Both the position numbers and the translations under genes were made by a program. DNA of 64,000 nt from positions 2,679,962 through 2,743,961 of the forward strand of contig CP065008.1 in NCBI GenBank assembly GCA_016699735.1. The letters run 5' to 3'. Of this stretch, positions 8,212-15,811 are shown piece after piece (position 1 is the stretch's first letter; each line of letters begins with the position of its first letter). The notes below the pieces were generated by a model. It made no database searches. It worked only from the letters and a program-made list of their open reading frames with translations, and was not told the DNA's origin. Origin of the DNA: Alphaproteobacteria bacterium (GTDB lineage: Bacteria > Pseudomonadota > Alphaproteobacteria > Micavibrionales > Micavibrionaceae).

Positions 8212-9144
8212 TCACAGGGTTCCGGCATCAGCTTTAACGCCCGGCGACAAATCAACCGCCTTGACGTTCTCGGGACTGATCTTCCCTTTCTTTGATCTGA
8301 ACGACGAGAAAAAGCCTTTCCCCAACGAAATCCGCAACATTTTCACAAAAGCCCACAAACCGATAAAATAGACGGGAAGCCATGGCAAAATCTCGGCGAC
8401 AAAAGATATGACATCAGCAGCACTGTTAATAAATTTTGCAGATGAACGATTGAAGCTTTGTGTAAGCACATCGTAATCAATATCGAGATTTTCTTGCGAA
8501 ACTTGATAAAAGATTCTGACAGAGACCATCTGGGTGATTTTCTGAAGAAATTTGAGTTTATCCCTCGCACTATCAAGAGACTGTTTGACGCGCCTGAGTT
8601 CCGACTCGATTTTGATAATATCATCGACCGTTTTGGTTTTATCGCTTTCAAGCAGCCGCGTTAAACGAGCCTCTAAAGCCTCTTGGCTTTTAAATTCAGC
8701 TTCAACATCAATATATTCGAGAGACCGATCAACCGTATTAACCGTATGAGTAAGAATCTTTCCTGAACCCTGCTCAACCGAGGAAAGAAATTCAGCTAAC
8801 TTTTCGGGAGGAACAAGTGCATTGAGTTCAGCCCTGCTCCGGTCCGTATAAGTCGAATTTGTAATCTCGCATCCTATCTCCAGACACTTTTTGTAATCAC
8901 TTTCATAGATACTCTTAAGACTTTCAGGTAAGGCGTCGATACTAAAAGTATGGCTTTCTTCAATATGCCGCCCCTCCGTCTTCTGACGGCTATCACCATT
9001 ATAACCCGGCGATGCTTCTGACATCCCTGGCAACGCCTGTCCCCTGCCTGAAGGAACGGGAAGCTGGCTGCTATCAGATTCTTCACTACAGGAGCAAAGC
9101 AACAAGAGGGCAAAAGAACAGAAAATCAGAGAAAAATACCTCAT
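8212..9144 (-). CDS. DUF4349-like lipoprotein with C-terminal membrane helix
   Basis: Predicted lipoprotein: MRYFSLIFCSFALLLLCSC ends in a lipobox with Cys at 18 or 20. After a low-complexity linker comes a helical domain with the DUF4349 pattern: YIDVEAEF, then VDDIIKIESELRRVKQSLDS, then LKFLQKITQMVSVRIF. This is a long coiled coil followed by a beta strand. A hydrophobic helix (LPWLPVYFIGLWAFVKML) precedes a basic tail, so the protein may span the membrane as well as be lipidated. The start at 9144 is chosen for the GAGGGG site upstream and the signal peptide. Function of DUF4349 proteins is not established. Confidence 0.75.
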   Translation of the reverse strand: MRYFSLIFCSFALLLLCSCSEESDSSQLPVPSGRGQALPGMSEASPGYNGDSRQKTEGRHIEESHTFSIDALPESLKSIYESDYKKCLEIGCEITNSTYTDRSRAELNALVPPEKLAEFLSSVEQGSGKILTHTVNTVDRSLEYIDVEAEFKSQEALEARLTRLLESDKTKTVDDIIKIESELRRVKQSLDSARDKLKFLQKITQMVSVRIFYQVSQENLDIDYDVLTQSFNRSSAKFINSAADVISFVAEILPWLPVYFIGLWAFVKMLRISLGKGFFSSFRSKKGKISPENVKAVDLSPGVKADAGTL

Positions 9145-9204
9145 AAAACACCCCTCAAAAAATGCCAAGACCTAAGCAAGAAAAGTAAAAAAAACACAAT
9201 TTCC

Positions 9205-9233
9205 TTGCACTGCACCAAATCATAAGGTACTTC
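9205..9233 (+). promoter_or_regulatory. Possible promoter of the ilvB leader
   Basis: TTGCAC (9205-9210), a 17-base spacer and TACTTC (9228-9233). The -10 match is only moderate. If used, transcription would begin close to 9240, almost at the first ATG of the leader peptide. The leader would then be leaderless or would start at its second in-frame ATG (9255). Confidence 0.35.
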
Positions 9234-9239
9234 TAAACG

Positions 9240-9314
9240 ATGAACAATACACTGATGAACGCTGTGGTGGTGCTTGTCCTCGTGGTCCTTGGAAAAGGGG
9301 AGCTGCGCGCTTAG
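9240..9314 (+). CDS. ilv leader peptide (Val/Leu-rich, attenuation)
   Basis: A 24-residue open frame, MNNTLMNAVVVLVLVVLGKG followed by ELRA, too short for usual gene calling. Nine consecutive codons (residues 9-17) are Val or Leu. It ends 175 bases before the acetolactate synthase gene and just before a terminator hairpin, the classic plan of amino-acid attenuators. Ribosome stalling on the Val/Leu codons when these amino acids or their charged tRNAs are scarce would free the downstream antiterminator. The ribosome site is weak (AAGG, 12 bases away), and a second in-frame ATG lies at 9255. Confidence 0.82.
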   Translation: MNNTLMNAVVVLVLVVLGKGELRA

Positions 9315-9346
9315 GCATTGGAAAACAAGCATAAACGCAGCGCCCC
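9297..9346 (+). promoter_or_regulatory. Antiterminator of the ilvB attenuator
   Basis: GGGG-A-GCTGCG (9297-9307), inside the end of the leader frame, can pair with CGCAGC-G-CCCC (9336-9346): four plus six base pairs around one mismatch. The second arm contains the 5' arm of the terminator, so the two structures exclude each other. A ribosome that reaches the stop codon at 9312-9314 would cover the first arm and allow termination. A ribosome stalled on the Val/Leu run would leave it free. Confidence 0.72.
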
Positions 9347-9372
9347 CGGAAAACCCGAAGGGGCGTTTTTTT
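9341..9372 (+). terminator. Attenuator terminator before ilvB
   Basis: Stem CGCCCC (9341-9346) with GGGGCG (9360-9365), an inner CGG/CCG extension, then seven T (9366-9372). It lies between the leader peptide and ilvB with no other gene in between, so it acts inside the leader rather than at a gene end. Confidence 0.82.
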
Positions 9373-9488
9373 ATGCCGGATTTCACAAGAAAAACCTCAA
9401 CAGAGTCTCGGAAATAGGTTAGTTTACCCCCGGTTTAGACCCCCTGTATAAAATCACGGGGAGCCGGAAACAGAAAAGGCGAAGGAAC

Positions 9489-11285
9489 ATGACGGTAACA
9501 GCAATCAAGCCGGAGCAGCCGGAAACGAAGGCAAAACCCGCTAAGGAAATGACGGGCGCGGAAATCGTCATCCAGGCGCTGATCGATCAGGGCGTGGACA
9601 CCATCTTCGGTTACCCCGGCGGCGCGGTCCTGCCCATCTACGACGCCCTGTTCCAGCAGAAAAAGATTAAACATATTCTGGTCCGGCAAGAGGGCGGCGC
9701 CCTCCACGCTGCCGAGGGCTACGCCCGCTCGACCGGAAAGGTCGGCTGCGCCCTCGTCACCTCCGGCCCCGGCGCCACCAACGCCGTCACGGGCCTGACC
9801 GACGCGCTGATGGATTCCATCCCCGTCGTCTGCATCACCGGGCAGGTTCCGACCTTCCTCATCGGCACCGACGCGTTTCAGGAGGCCGACACCACAGGCA
9901 TCACCCGCGCCTGCACCAAACACAATTTCCTCGTGAAGGACGTGAACGACCTCGCCAATGTCATGCACGAGGGCTTTCACGTTGCGCGGACAGGCCGCCC
10001 CGGCCCGGTCGTTATCGACATCCCGAAGGATATCCAGTTCGCCCCCGGCCCCTACTACACGCCGAAGAACTCGAAAATGACCCACCGCTACGCGCCGCAA
10101 ACCGAACCCGACATGGACCTGATCGAACAGGCCGTCGAAATGATGGCCTCCGCCAAACGCCCTGTTTTCTATACGGGCGGAGGCGTAATCAATTCCGGCC
10201 CCGCAGCCTCCAAGGCTTTGCGCGAACTCGTCCGCCTCACCGGATACCCGGTCACCAGCACCCTGATGGGCCTCGGCGCCTACCCCGCCAGCGATAATCA
10301 ATGGCTCGGAATGCTCGGAATGCACGGCACCTTTGAGGCCAACTGGGCGATGCACGATTGCGACGTCATGATCAACATCGGCGCCCGCTTCGATGACCGC
10401 GTCACGGGCCGCACCGATAAATTCTCCCCCGACTCCCGCAAGATCCATGTCGATATCGACCCCAGCTCGATCAACAAGAACATCCATGTCGAACTCGGCA
10501 TCATCGCCGACTGCGCCAAGGCGCTCGAAGCCATGATCAAGGTCTGGAAGAAAAAAGGCTACAAATCCGACCACAAGGCGCTCGACAAATGGTGGGAACA
10601 GATCGGCCACTGGCGCGCCGTAAATTGCCTCGCCTACAAAAACGACAGCAAGATCATTAAACCCCAATACGCGCTGCAGCGCCTGCGCCACTTCCTCGCG
10701 CAGGACAAGCGTCAGCAATTCATCTCCACCGAGGTCGGCCAGCATCAGATGTGGGCCGCCCAGTTCCTGCCCTTCGATGAACCCAACCGCTGGATGACCT
10801 CCGGCGGCCTCGGCACGATGGGCTACGGCCTGCCCGCCGCCATCGGCGCCCAGATCGCCCACCCCAAGGGCTTATGCATCGACGTCGCCGGCGAAGCCTC
10901 CATCCTGATGAACATTCAGGAAATGAGCACCGCCGTCCAATACCGCCTGCCCGTTAAAATCTTCATCCTCAACAATCAATGGATGGGCATGGTCCGCCAG
11001 TGGCAGGAGCTGCTGCACGGCGAGCGTTATTCCGAAAGCTACACCGACTCCCTCCCCGACTTCGTCAAACTGGCCGAAGCCTACGGCGGCATTGGCCTGC
11101 GCGCCGACACGCCCGACGAACTGGACGACGTGATTAAGGAAATGCTGAAGACCGATAAGGTCACCATCGTCGATGTCCGCGTGGACCAGCGGGAAAACTG
11201 CTTCCCGATGATCCCCTCCGGCAAGGCGCATAACGAGATGATCCTCTCGCCCGACGCCGAAAAATTCGATAAGACATTGGTTTAG
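9489..11285 (+). CDS. ilvB: Acetolactate synthase, large (catalytic) subunit
   Basis: First common step of valine, leucine and isoleucine synthesis: joins pyruvate with pyruvate or 2-ketobutyrate, using thiamine diphosphate, Mg2+ and FAD. It has the N-terminal ThDP-binding domain with FGYPGGAVLPIYD and catalytic Glu68 in VRQEGGALHAAEGYAR, a central FAD-linked domain, and the C-terminal ThDP domain. In the last, the Mg2+-binding motif reads AGEASILMN: Glu469 stands where related enzymes have Asp (usually GDAS or GDGS). 598 aa is the normal length. Expression is probably governed by the leader-peptide attenuator upstream. The small subunit ilvN is not adjacent but 3.8 kb away. Confidence 0.95.
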   Translation: MTVTAIKPEQPETKAKPAKEMTGAEIVIQALIDQGVDTIFGYPGGAVLPIYDALFQQKKIKHILVRQEGGALHAAEGYARSTGKVGCALVTSGPGATNAVTGLTDALMDSIPVVCITGQVPTFLIGTDAFQEADTTGITRACTKHNFLVKDVNDLANVMHEGFHVARTGRPGPVVIDIPKDIQFAPGPYYTPKNSKMTHRYAPQTEPDMDLIEQAVEMMASAKRPVFYTGGGVINSGPAASKALRELVRLTGYPVTSTLMGLGAYPASDNQWLGMLGMHGTFEANWAMHDCDVMINIGARFDDRVTGRTDKFSPDSRKIHVDIDPSSINKNIHVELGIIADCAKALEAMIKVWKKKGYKSDHKALDKWWEQIGHWRAVNCLAYKNDSKIIKPQYALQRLRHFLAQDKRQQFISTEVGQHQMWAAQFLPFDEPNRWMTSGGLGTMGYGLPAAIGAQIAHPKGLCIDVAGEASILMNIQEMSTAVQYRLPVKIFILNNQWMGMVRQWQELLHGERYSESYTDSLPDFVKLAEAYGGIGLRADTPDELDDVIKEMLKTDKVTIVDVRVDQRENCFPMIPSGKAHNEMILSPDAEKFDKTLV

Positions 11286-11291
11286 AAGAGC

Positions 11292-11320
11292 TTAGCAGAT
11301 TGAAGCTTTTGTGGTACAAT
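11292..11320 (+). promoter_or_regulatory. Promoter for a small hairpin RNA candidate
   Basis: TTAGCA (11292-11297), a 17-base spacer and TACAAT (11315-11320), starting seven bases after the ilvB stop codon. The -10 matches the consensus at five of six positions. No open frame follows; the start point would fall at the base of the long hairpin beginning at 11324. Confidence 0.45.
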
Positions 11321-11323
11321 AGA

Positions 11324-11387
11324 GTCAAGGGCGGGCTGCTAGAAATTAGGAGTTTGGACCTCCAGTTCTAGCAGTCCCCAGCTTGAC
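11324..11387 (+). ncRNA. Long-hairpin small RNA candidate
   Basis: Almost the entire segment folds on itself. The outer arm is GTCAAG (11324-11329) with CTTGAC (11382-11387). The main arm is TGCTAGAA (11337-11344) with TTCTAGCA (11366-11373), extended by GGG/CCC. The tip is GGAG (11349-11352) with CTCC (11360-11363). A promoter-like sequence precedes it. No T-run follows on the plus strand, so the 3' end is unclear. It could instead be a 3' structure shared by ilvB and the convergent hypothetical gene. No known RNA family was recognised. Confidence 0.45.
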
Positions 11388-11432
11388 CAAACGGTCCTTT
11401 CAATCCCTTTTGGAAGGGGAAAAAAATCCTAA

Positions 11433-11996
11433 TTAAGTAGTCGAAGCCATAGCTTTGACTACACTTGCAATTTTATTGGCCTCCGTCTCTGTAAGATCAT
11501 ACGGTAAGCCTTGAATGTGGATAGTTAAGTCCGCTCGTATAGGAATTGGCAAAATACTATTTGCCATAGAACCCGTAACAACCGGCGCTATGTGATGAAC
11601 AGTTTCTTGCGTTTTATTTCCTGAGACTTGGCCCTTACCCGTAGCTGCTTTATCAGTAACTAACTTGCGCTCACGAGTTTGCATATTCGGCTTAAAAGCA
11701 AGGGGATTGGACAGATAACTGGTAAAGTCATCCAAAGCCGATTTCACTCTACTTTTATATGTAGCAAGACTTTCTGGCGTATAGTCTTTTCCATGTAAAT
11801 TAGCAAACCGACTAACAACTTCATCAAGGTTGAGTGTCGTTACATCCTGGGCTTCATTATCATCCAGAATCCCCAAAACCTTACCTAAAGCGGCTTTCCG
11901 TGCACGAGCAGTCGTTGGACTCGTCAATCCTTTTTGTGCAAGGTACTCCAAAAATTCCAGTGCCGCCTCGCGGCTTTTCTTGTTTGTCATACTCAT
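11433..11996 (-). CDS. Hypothetical protein with integrase-like helical N-terminal domain
   Basis: 187 aa, not recognised as a named family. The N-terminal 95 residues (ALEFLEYLAQKGL, then TARARKAALGKVLGIL, then SLATYKSRVKSALDDFTSYL) look like the SAM-like core-binding domain of tyrosine recombinases, but there is no catalytic domain (no R..HxxR..Y). The C-terminal 40 residues (IPIRADLTIHIQGLPYDLTE, then EANKIASVVKAMA) resemble a short tail found on diverse small bacterial proteins. The gene is AT-richer than its neighbours and sits in the gap between ilvB and kup, consistent with acquisition. Whether it is a remnant of an integrase or a separate DNA-binding family cannot be told from sequence alone. 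Confidence 0.62.
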   Translation of the reverse strand: MSMTNKKSREAALEFLEYLAQKGLTSPTTARARKAALGKVLGILDDNEAQDVTTLNLDEVVSRFANLHGKDYTPESLATYKSRVKSALDDFTSYLSNPLAFKPNMQTRERKLVTDKAATGKGQVSGNKTQETVHHIAPVVTGSMANSILPIPIRADLTIHIQGLPYDLTETEANKIASVVKAMASTT

Positions 11997-12181
11997 ATCC
12001 TTTGTTTATTTTGTCCGATTGTACGTGTTTAATGTCCAATTTTCAAGAAAAATTTTATTTTTAACATTTTTTGGTGTTATTGAAAATTTGTTGATGCTGC
12101 TGTATTTAAAAAAATCTTCAGAAAGACGACGATATAAAATGAAGCGTCTAAAAGCTCATTAACATATTAACAAACAAAAAG

Positions 12182-12211
12182 TTAGACAAACCCGATTTTT
12201 CGCGCTATCAT
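12182..12211 (+). promoter_or_regulatory. Possible promoter for the two small genes at 12.25-12.97 kb
   Basis: TTAGAC (12182-12187), an 18-base spacer and TATCAT (12206-12211), 40 bases before the start codon at 12251. The stretch 11997-12180 before it is AT-rich and holds no credible gene; the promoter of the minus-strand gene at 11433-11996 should also be there. Confidence 0.35.
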
Positions 12212-12250
12212 TACTCCCTAAGCCTGAACCACTGCTGAATGCGGGAAAAA

Positions 12251-12409
12251 ATGGCACCAACAGAAGAAAATTTCGATGTCGCAGCCTTCATGGACCGCGT
12301 TCGGGCGGCCCAGCAGGATCGCGGCGTTCTTTTGCGCGGCGAAGCCCGCATCGCGCCGGAAGCAAGAGAGCAAATAAGCGCCGCTGTCGGAATACAGTTT
12401 GAACAATAA
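12251..12409 (+). CDS. Small hypothetical protein (52 aa)
   Basis: A short frame with coding-like composition: MAPTEENFDVAAFMDRVRAA, a Gln-Asp-Arg-Gly turn, then LRGEARIAPEAREQISAAVG. It is predicted to be mainly helical, with no signal peptide or membrane helix. GGGA lies five or so bases before the ATG; an in-frame ATG at 12239 is an alternative. It ends 15 bases before the next gene and is probably co-transcribed with it. No function can be assigned; support comes from base composition, ribosome site and operon position. Confidence 0.5.
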   Translation: MAPTEENFDVAAFMDRVRAAQQDRGVLLRGEARIAPEAREQISAAVGIQFEQ

Positions 12410-12424
12410 ACCGGACACACCATA

Positions 12425-12967
12425 ATGGGCCGGAACGAAAAAACCTTATCCGGCGGATTTAACAGAGCATCCCTGCAAGAGGCTCTCGCGGGCCTGATGG
12501 TTCGGTTCCAACTCATGTGCGACCGCAACAAGATCGAAATCCCCAAGGGCGCCTACCCCCACATTGCCCGCCAGCTTTTGATCGAACTCCAGAGAAATAT
12601 GAAGGCCTTCGGCACCGACAAGGATGTCGCGCCCCTCACCCTCTATCAGGGCAGCACCTTTGCAGACATCAAGGAAAACGCTGAATTCGAATCCTTGCGC
12701 GTCGAAGCCGGAATCGGCCTCATCAACCTCGCCGCCGCCAAATACCCCAGCAACCCCCTCGGCTTCGTCAACGAGGTCATGGAGACGACGGCAACCCTGC
12801 AATCCGACGAAAAATACGCCGAACTGCCCCCCAGCGTTTTCCGCTACGCGGCCATTAACCACCGCAAGGATCCGCATGAATTCCTTGAAGGAATCAAATC
12901 CGGCGACATCAAAATGCCCCAGTGGGACATTCCGGCGGCATCCGCAGAAGACGATCAGGCCGCCTGA
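12425..12967 (+). CDS. Hypothetical protein (180 aa)
   Basis: Not recognised. A soluble, mostly helical protein with no signal peptide. Features seen are LMVRFQLMCDRNKIEIPKGA, YPHIARQLLIELQRNMKAFG, VEAGIGLINLAAAKYPSNPL and a negatively charged tail (SAEDDQAA). GC-rich third positions agree with the chromosomal genes, unlike the AT-rich gene at 11.4-12.0 kb. It follows the 52-aa gene closely and converges on kup with a 26-base gap. Confidence 0.72.
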   Translation: MGRNEKTLSGGFNRASLQEALAGLMVRFQLMCDRNKIEIPKGAYPHIARQLLIELQRNMKAFGTDKDVAPLTLYQGSTFADIKENAEFESLRVEAGIGLINLAAAKYPSNPLGFVNEVMETTATLQSDEKYAELPPSVFRYAAINHRKDPHEFLEGIKSGDIKMPQWDIPAASAEDDQAA

Positions 12968-12993
12968 AAAAATAACTTTAGCTCAAGACAGAA

Positions 12994-14946
12994 TCAGATG
13001 GGCATCTGGATGCCGATTTCCACCACGCGGTTGGACGGCAGACGGTAAAAATCCGTCGGCGTCGCCGCGGCCTTGGCCATATTGATGAAAATCTGCTCCT
13101 GCCAGACCGGCAAGCCCCGCCGCGGATCGGCGATCAGACTCCGGTGCCCCACGAAATACGAAAGCCCCTCGAAATCGATAATGGCGCCCTTGCTGACCGC
13201 CAGAACCAGCGCCCGCGGAATATCGGGGCTCTCCATAAAACCATAATGCACATAGACTTTCGTAACCGAAGAAGTCACATGGACCACGGTAACCCGCTGC
13301 TCGTCCGGCACCTTGGGAAACTGCGAGAACATCACCGCCACGATGATATTATGCTTATGAAAAACCTTGTTGTGCTTGAGGTTCTTAATCAGCGCCAGCG
13401 GCGCATACGAGGGCTCACGGGTCAGGAACACCGCCGTCCCCTCCACGGTAATCGGCGGATTGCGCTCAAGATTCTCAAGCAAATCCGTGAGTTGGAACGA
13501 CATCCGCCGCACCCGCTTACGCAGATAGCGCGTCCCCCGCACCCACGTCGCCATGGACAGAACGACATACCCGGCAATCATCAGCGGCAGGAAGCCACCC
13601 TGAAACAGCTTGACGATATTCGACAGCCAGAACATCCCCTCGATGAACAGAAAGAAGCAAAGGTAAGGAAGAATCTGCTTGCTCGACTTGCCCAGAACCT
13701 TCCACAGCACATAAGACGAAAGCATCGTCGTAATAAGCATATCGCCGGTCACCGCAATCCCGTAAGCCGCAGCCATCTTCTCGGAACTCCCGAAAATAAA
13801 GCACAGCAGGATGATGATATAAAACAGCCAGCGGTTGATTTGCGGCATATAAATCTGCCCGCGGTGATCCGCCGAGGTATGCCGAATCTCAAGCCACGGC
13901 AGCAATCCCATCTGAACGGCCTGCCGGGCGATGGAAAAGGCGCCGGTAATCACCGCCTGACTGGCGATGATCGTGGCCATGGTCGCCAATATAACGACCG
14001 GGAACAACAAAAACGCGGGAAACATCTCGAAAAACGGGCTTTCGGGAACCCGGTCCTCCGACAAAACCATCGCCCCCTGCCCGAGGTAATTCATGATAAG
14101 ACAGGGAAAAACGAACCGCAGCCACGCAAAGGCAATCGGCTTGCGCCCGAAATGCCCCAGGTCGGTATAGAGCGCCTCCGCCCCGGTCACCGCCAGAAAC
14201 ACGGCGCCCAACACCAGAAACCCGATATCAAGATGCGACAGAAGAAACTCGATCCCGTAAAAGGGAATGAACGACAACAGCACCGAAGGCGCATGGAAAA
14301 TCCAGTAAAGCCCCATCAGCGCCATCGTGGCGAACCAGACGGCCGTAATCGGCCCAAAATATTTGGAAACCGCCTCCGTCCCGTATTTCTGCGCATAACA
14401 CAACCCCAGCAGGATCACGACGACGATGGGCAGAACATAGGACTCGAAATGCGGGTTGATGACCTTCAACCCCTCGACGGCCGACATGACCGAGATCGCC
14501 GGAGTGATACAGGCATCGCCGAAGAACAACCCCGCCCCGATCAACCCGGCAGAAAAAATCAACGAACGCCAGATCCCCTCGGATTTTTTCGCCAGAGCCA
14601 TCAGCGAAAGGATGCCCCCCTCCCCGTGGTTATCCACCTTCAGGAGCGTAAGGACATACTTGACCGTGACAATAAGGATGAGCGCCCAGATAATGAGCGA
14701 GAGCAGCCCGTAAATATCGCTGGGATTCAAATGCCCATCGACAACCGCCAGCTTGGAGGCCTCGCGGAACGCATAAAGCGGGCTGGTCCCGATATCGCCG
14801 TAAACGACCCCGATACACCCCAGCACAAGGAGCCTGAACTCCCTTTTTTCTTTGGCCGCAGCAGCGGGATCGTGCCCCGCCTCGTCAGCGGCATTAGTCT
14901 CTACACTTTGCAAACAGAACGCTCCGTGAAAATCCAGAGGGCGCAC
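12994..14946 (-). CDS. kup: Kup-family potassium transporter
   Basis: Low-affinity K+ uptake, probably K+/H+ symport. The first transmembrane helix carries the family signature GVVYGDIGTSPLYAFREA. About twelve hydrophobic helices cover the first 440 residues, followed by a cytoplasmic C-terminal domain with VEGTAVFLTREPSYAP and the ending SNRVVEIGIQMPI, typical of KUP/HAK proteins. Length of about 640-650 aa is normal. The start is uncertain: the longest reading begins with GTG at 14946 without a ribosome site. A TTG at 14913 has GGAG eight bases upstream and may be the true start. Divergent from ilvN. Confidence 0.92.
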   Translation of the reverse strand: MRPLDFHGAFCLQSVETNAADEAGHDPAAAAKEKREFRLLVLGCIGVVYGDIGTSPLYAFREASKLAVVDGHLNPSDIYGLLSLIIWALILIVTVKYVLTLLKVDNHGEGGILSLMALAKKSEGIWRSLIFSAGLIGAGLFFGDACITPAISVMSAVEGLKVINPHFESYVLPIVVVILLGLCYAQKYGTEAVSKYFGPITAVWFATMALMGLYWIFHAPSVLLSFIPFYGIEFLLSHLDIGFLVLGAVFLAVTGAEALYTDLGHFGRKPIAFAWLRFVFPCLIMNYLGQGAMVLSEDRVPESPFFEMFPAFLLFPVVILATMATIIASQAVITGAFSIARQAVQMGLLPWLEIRHTSADHRGQIYMPQINRWLFYIIILLCFIFGSSEKMAAAYGIAVTGDMLITTMLSSYVLWKVLGKSSKQILPYLCFFLFIEGMFWLSNIVKLFQGGFLPLMIAGYVVLSMATWVRGTRYLRKRVRRMSFQLTDLLENLERNPPITVEGTAVFLTREPSYAPLALIKNLKHNKVFHKHNIIVAVMFSQFPKVPDEQRVTVVHVTSSVTKVYVHYGFMESPDIPRALVLAVSKGAIIDFEGLSYFVGHRSLIADPRRGLPVWQEQIFINMAKAAATPTDFYRLPSNRVVEIGIQMPI

Positions 14947-15057
14947 TTTACGTCAAAAATATGGCCATTGCAAATCGCCCCTCGAAACGTAGGAAAAACA
15001 AGCCTTAAGCCCGAATTGGCCCTTTCAATGACGGCCTGATTCTGCTAAATCTGGCCC

Positions 15058-15633
15058 ATGGCAAAAAACAGCACCCAGCGCAAAGATAAGAGCAGCAAGA
15101 GCGTCTACGGACCCGGCCCGAAGGAGGCAGCCGTAGAATCGCACACGCTTTCGATTCTGGTGAATAACGAACCTGGCGTCCTCGCCCGTGTCATCGGCCT
15201 GTTTTCCGGCCGCGGCTATAATATCGAAAGCCTCACCGTCGCGGAAACGGATCACGCGGCGCATCTTTCCCGCATTACGATTGTCTGCAAGGGAACGCCC
15301 CACGTCATTGAACAGATCAAATCCCAACTGGGGCGACTCGTTCCGGTTCTCAAGGTCTCCGATCTCACGATTGAAACACCTTTCGTCTCCCGCGAACTCG
15401 CGCTGGTCAAGGTCGTCTGTAAGGGGGAAAAACGAATCGAAGCGTTGCGAATAGGAGACATCTTCCGCGCAAGAGCCGTGGACAGCACCCTCGAATCCTT
15501 CGTCTTCGAACTCACCGGGGCTGCCGACAAGATCAACGCCTTCATCGAACTGATGCGCCCCCTGGGTCTGGCCGACGTAAGCCGCACGGGCGTCGCCGCC
15601 ATCTCCCGCGGCAAGGACGTCATCGGCGCGTAG
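15058..15633 (+). CDS. ilvN: Acetolactate synthase, small (regulatory) subunit
   Basis: Regulatory subunit that activates IlvB and gives valine feedback. The N-terminal ACT domain has TLSILVNNEPGVLARVIGLF, SGRGYNIESLTVAETDHAAH and LSRITIVCKG. The C-terminal domain runs from about residue 100 and includes RELALVKVVCKGEKR and FIELMRPLGLADVSRTGVAA. At 191 aa it is slightly longer than many homologues because of a Lys/Ser-rich N-terminal extension. In most bacteria it directly follows ilvB; here the two are separated by kup and three small genes, and ilvC follows after a further opposed gene. No strong ribosome site is visible. Confidence 0.94.
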   Translation: MAKNSTQRKDKSSKSVYGPGPKEAAVESHTLSILVNNEPGVLARVIGLFSGRGYNIESLTVAETDHAAHLSRITIVCKGTPHVIEQIKSQLGRLVPVLKVSDLTIETPFVSRELALVKVVCKGEKRIEALRIGDIFRARAVDSTLESFVFELTGAADKINAFIELMRPLGLADVSRTGVAAISRGKDVIGA

Positions 15634-15678
15634 TGTCTTCGCCGACCTTTAGAAACTCTCTGTAATTTAGGGCGCGGA

Positions 15679-15803
15679 CTCAATCGCCGTATTTTGAGCC
15701 GAAAATGGCGTTTTTCGAGAACCGCATCGCAGAATACTTATGGGTATTTGAGAAGCGGAAGCGCAGAAAAACGGCATTTGCAGGCCAAAAGACCGCGATT
15801 GAG
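15679..15803. repeat. Dispersed long-hairpin repeat, copy 1
   Basis: About 125 bp, nearly entirely self-complementary. The outer arms are CTCAATCGC (15679-15687) and GCGATTGAG (15795-15803), a perfect match. Middle arms are ATGGCGTTTTT and AAAAACGGCAT with one mismatch. The core, CCGCATCGCAGAATAC then a six-base loop then GTATTTGAGAAGCGG, is shared with copies 2 and 3. It ends about nine bases past the stop codon of the minus-strand gene beginning at 16381. See copies at 43010-43135 and 46262-46405. Confidence 0.85.
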
Positions 15804-15811
15804 GACATACT

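Noticed and set aside
9435..10862. 475-codon open frame antisense to ilvB
   Set aside because: Gly/Val/Asp-rich shadow frame opposite a firmly identified enzyme.
11400..11430. Plus-strand terminator at CCCTTTTGGAAGGGG
   Set aside because: The hairpin is followed by A, not T; on the minus strand the T-run precedes the hairpin. It does not work as an intrinsic terminator in either direction.
11433..11996. Annotation as a tyrosine integrase
   Set aside because: Only the N-terminal helical domain is similar; the catalytic domain and its Arg/His/Tyr residues are missing.
13144..15039. Long open frame (631 codons) antisense to kup
   Set aside because: Its translation is rich in Arg, Pro, His and Gln without domain features, as expected for a shadow of a GC-rich gene. 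Kup on the other strand is unmistakable.
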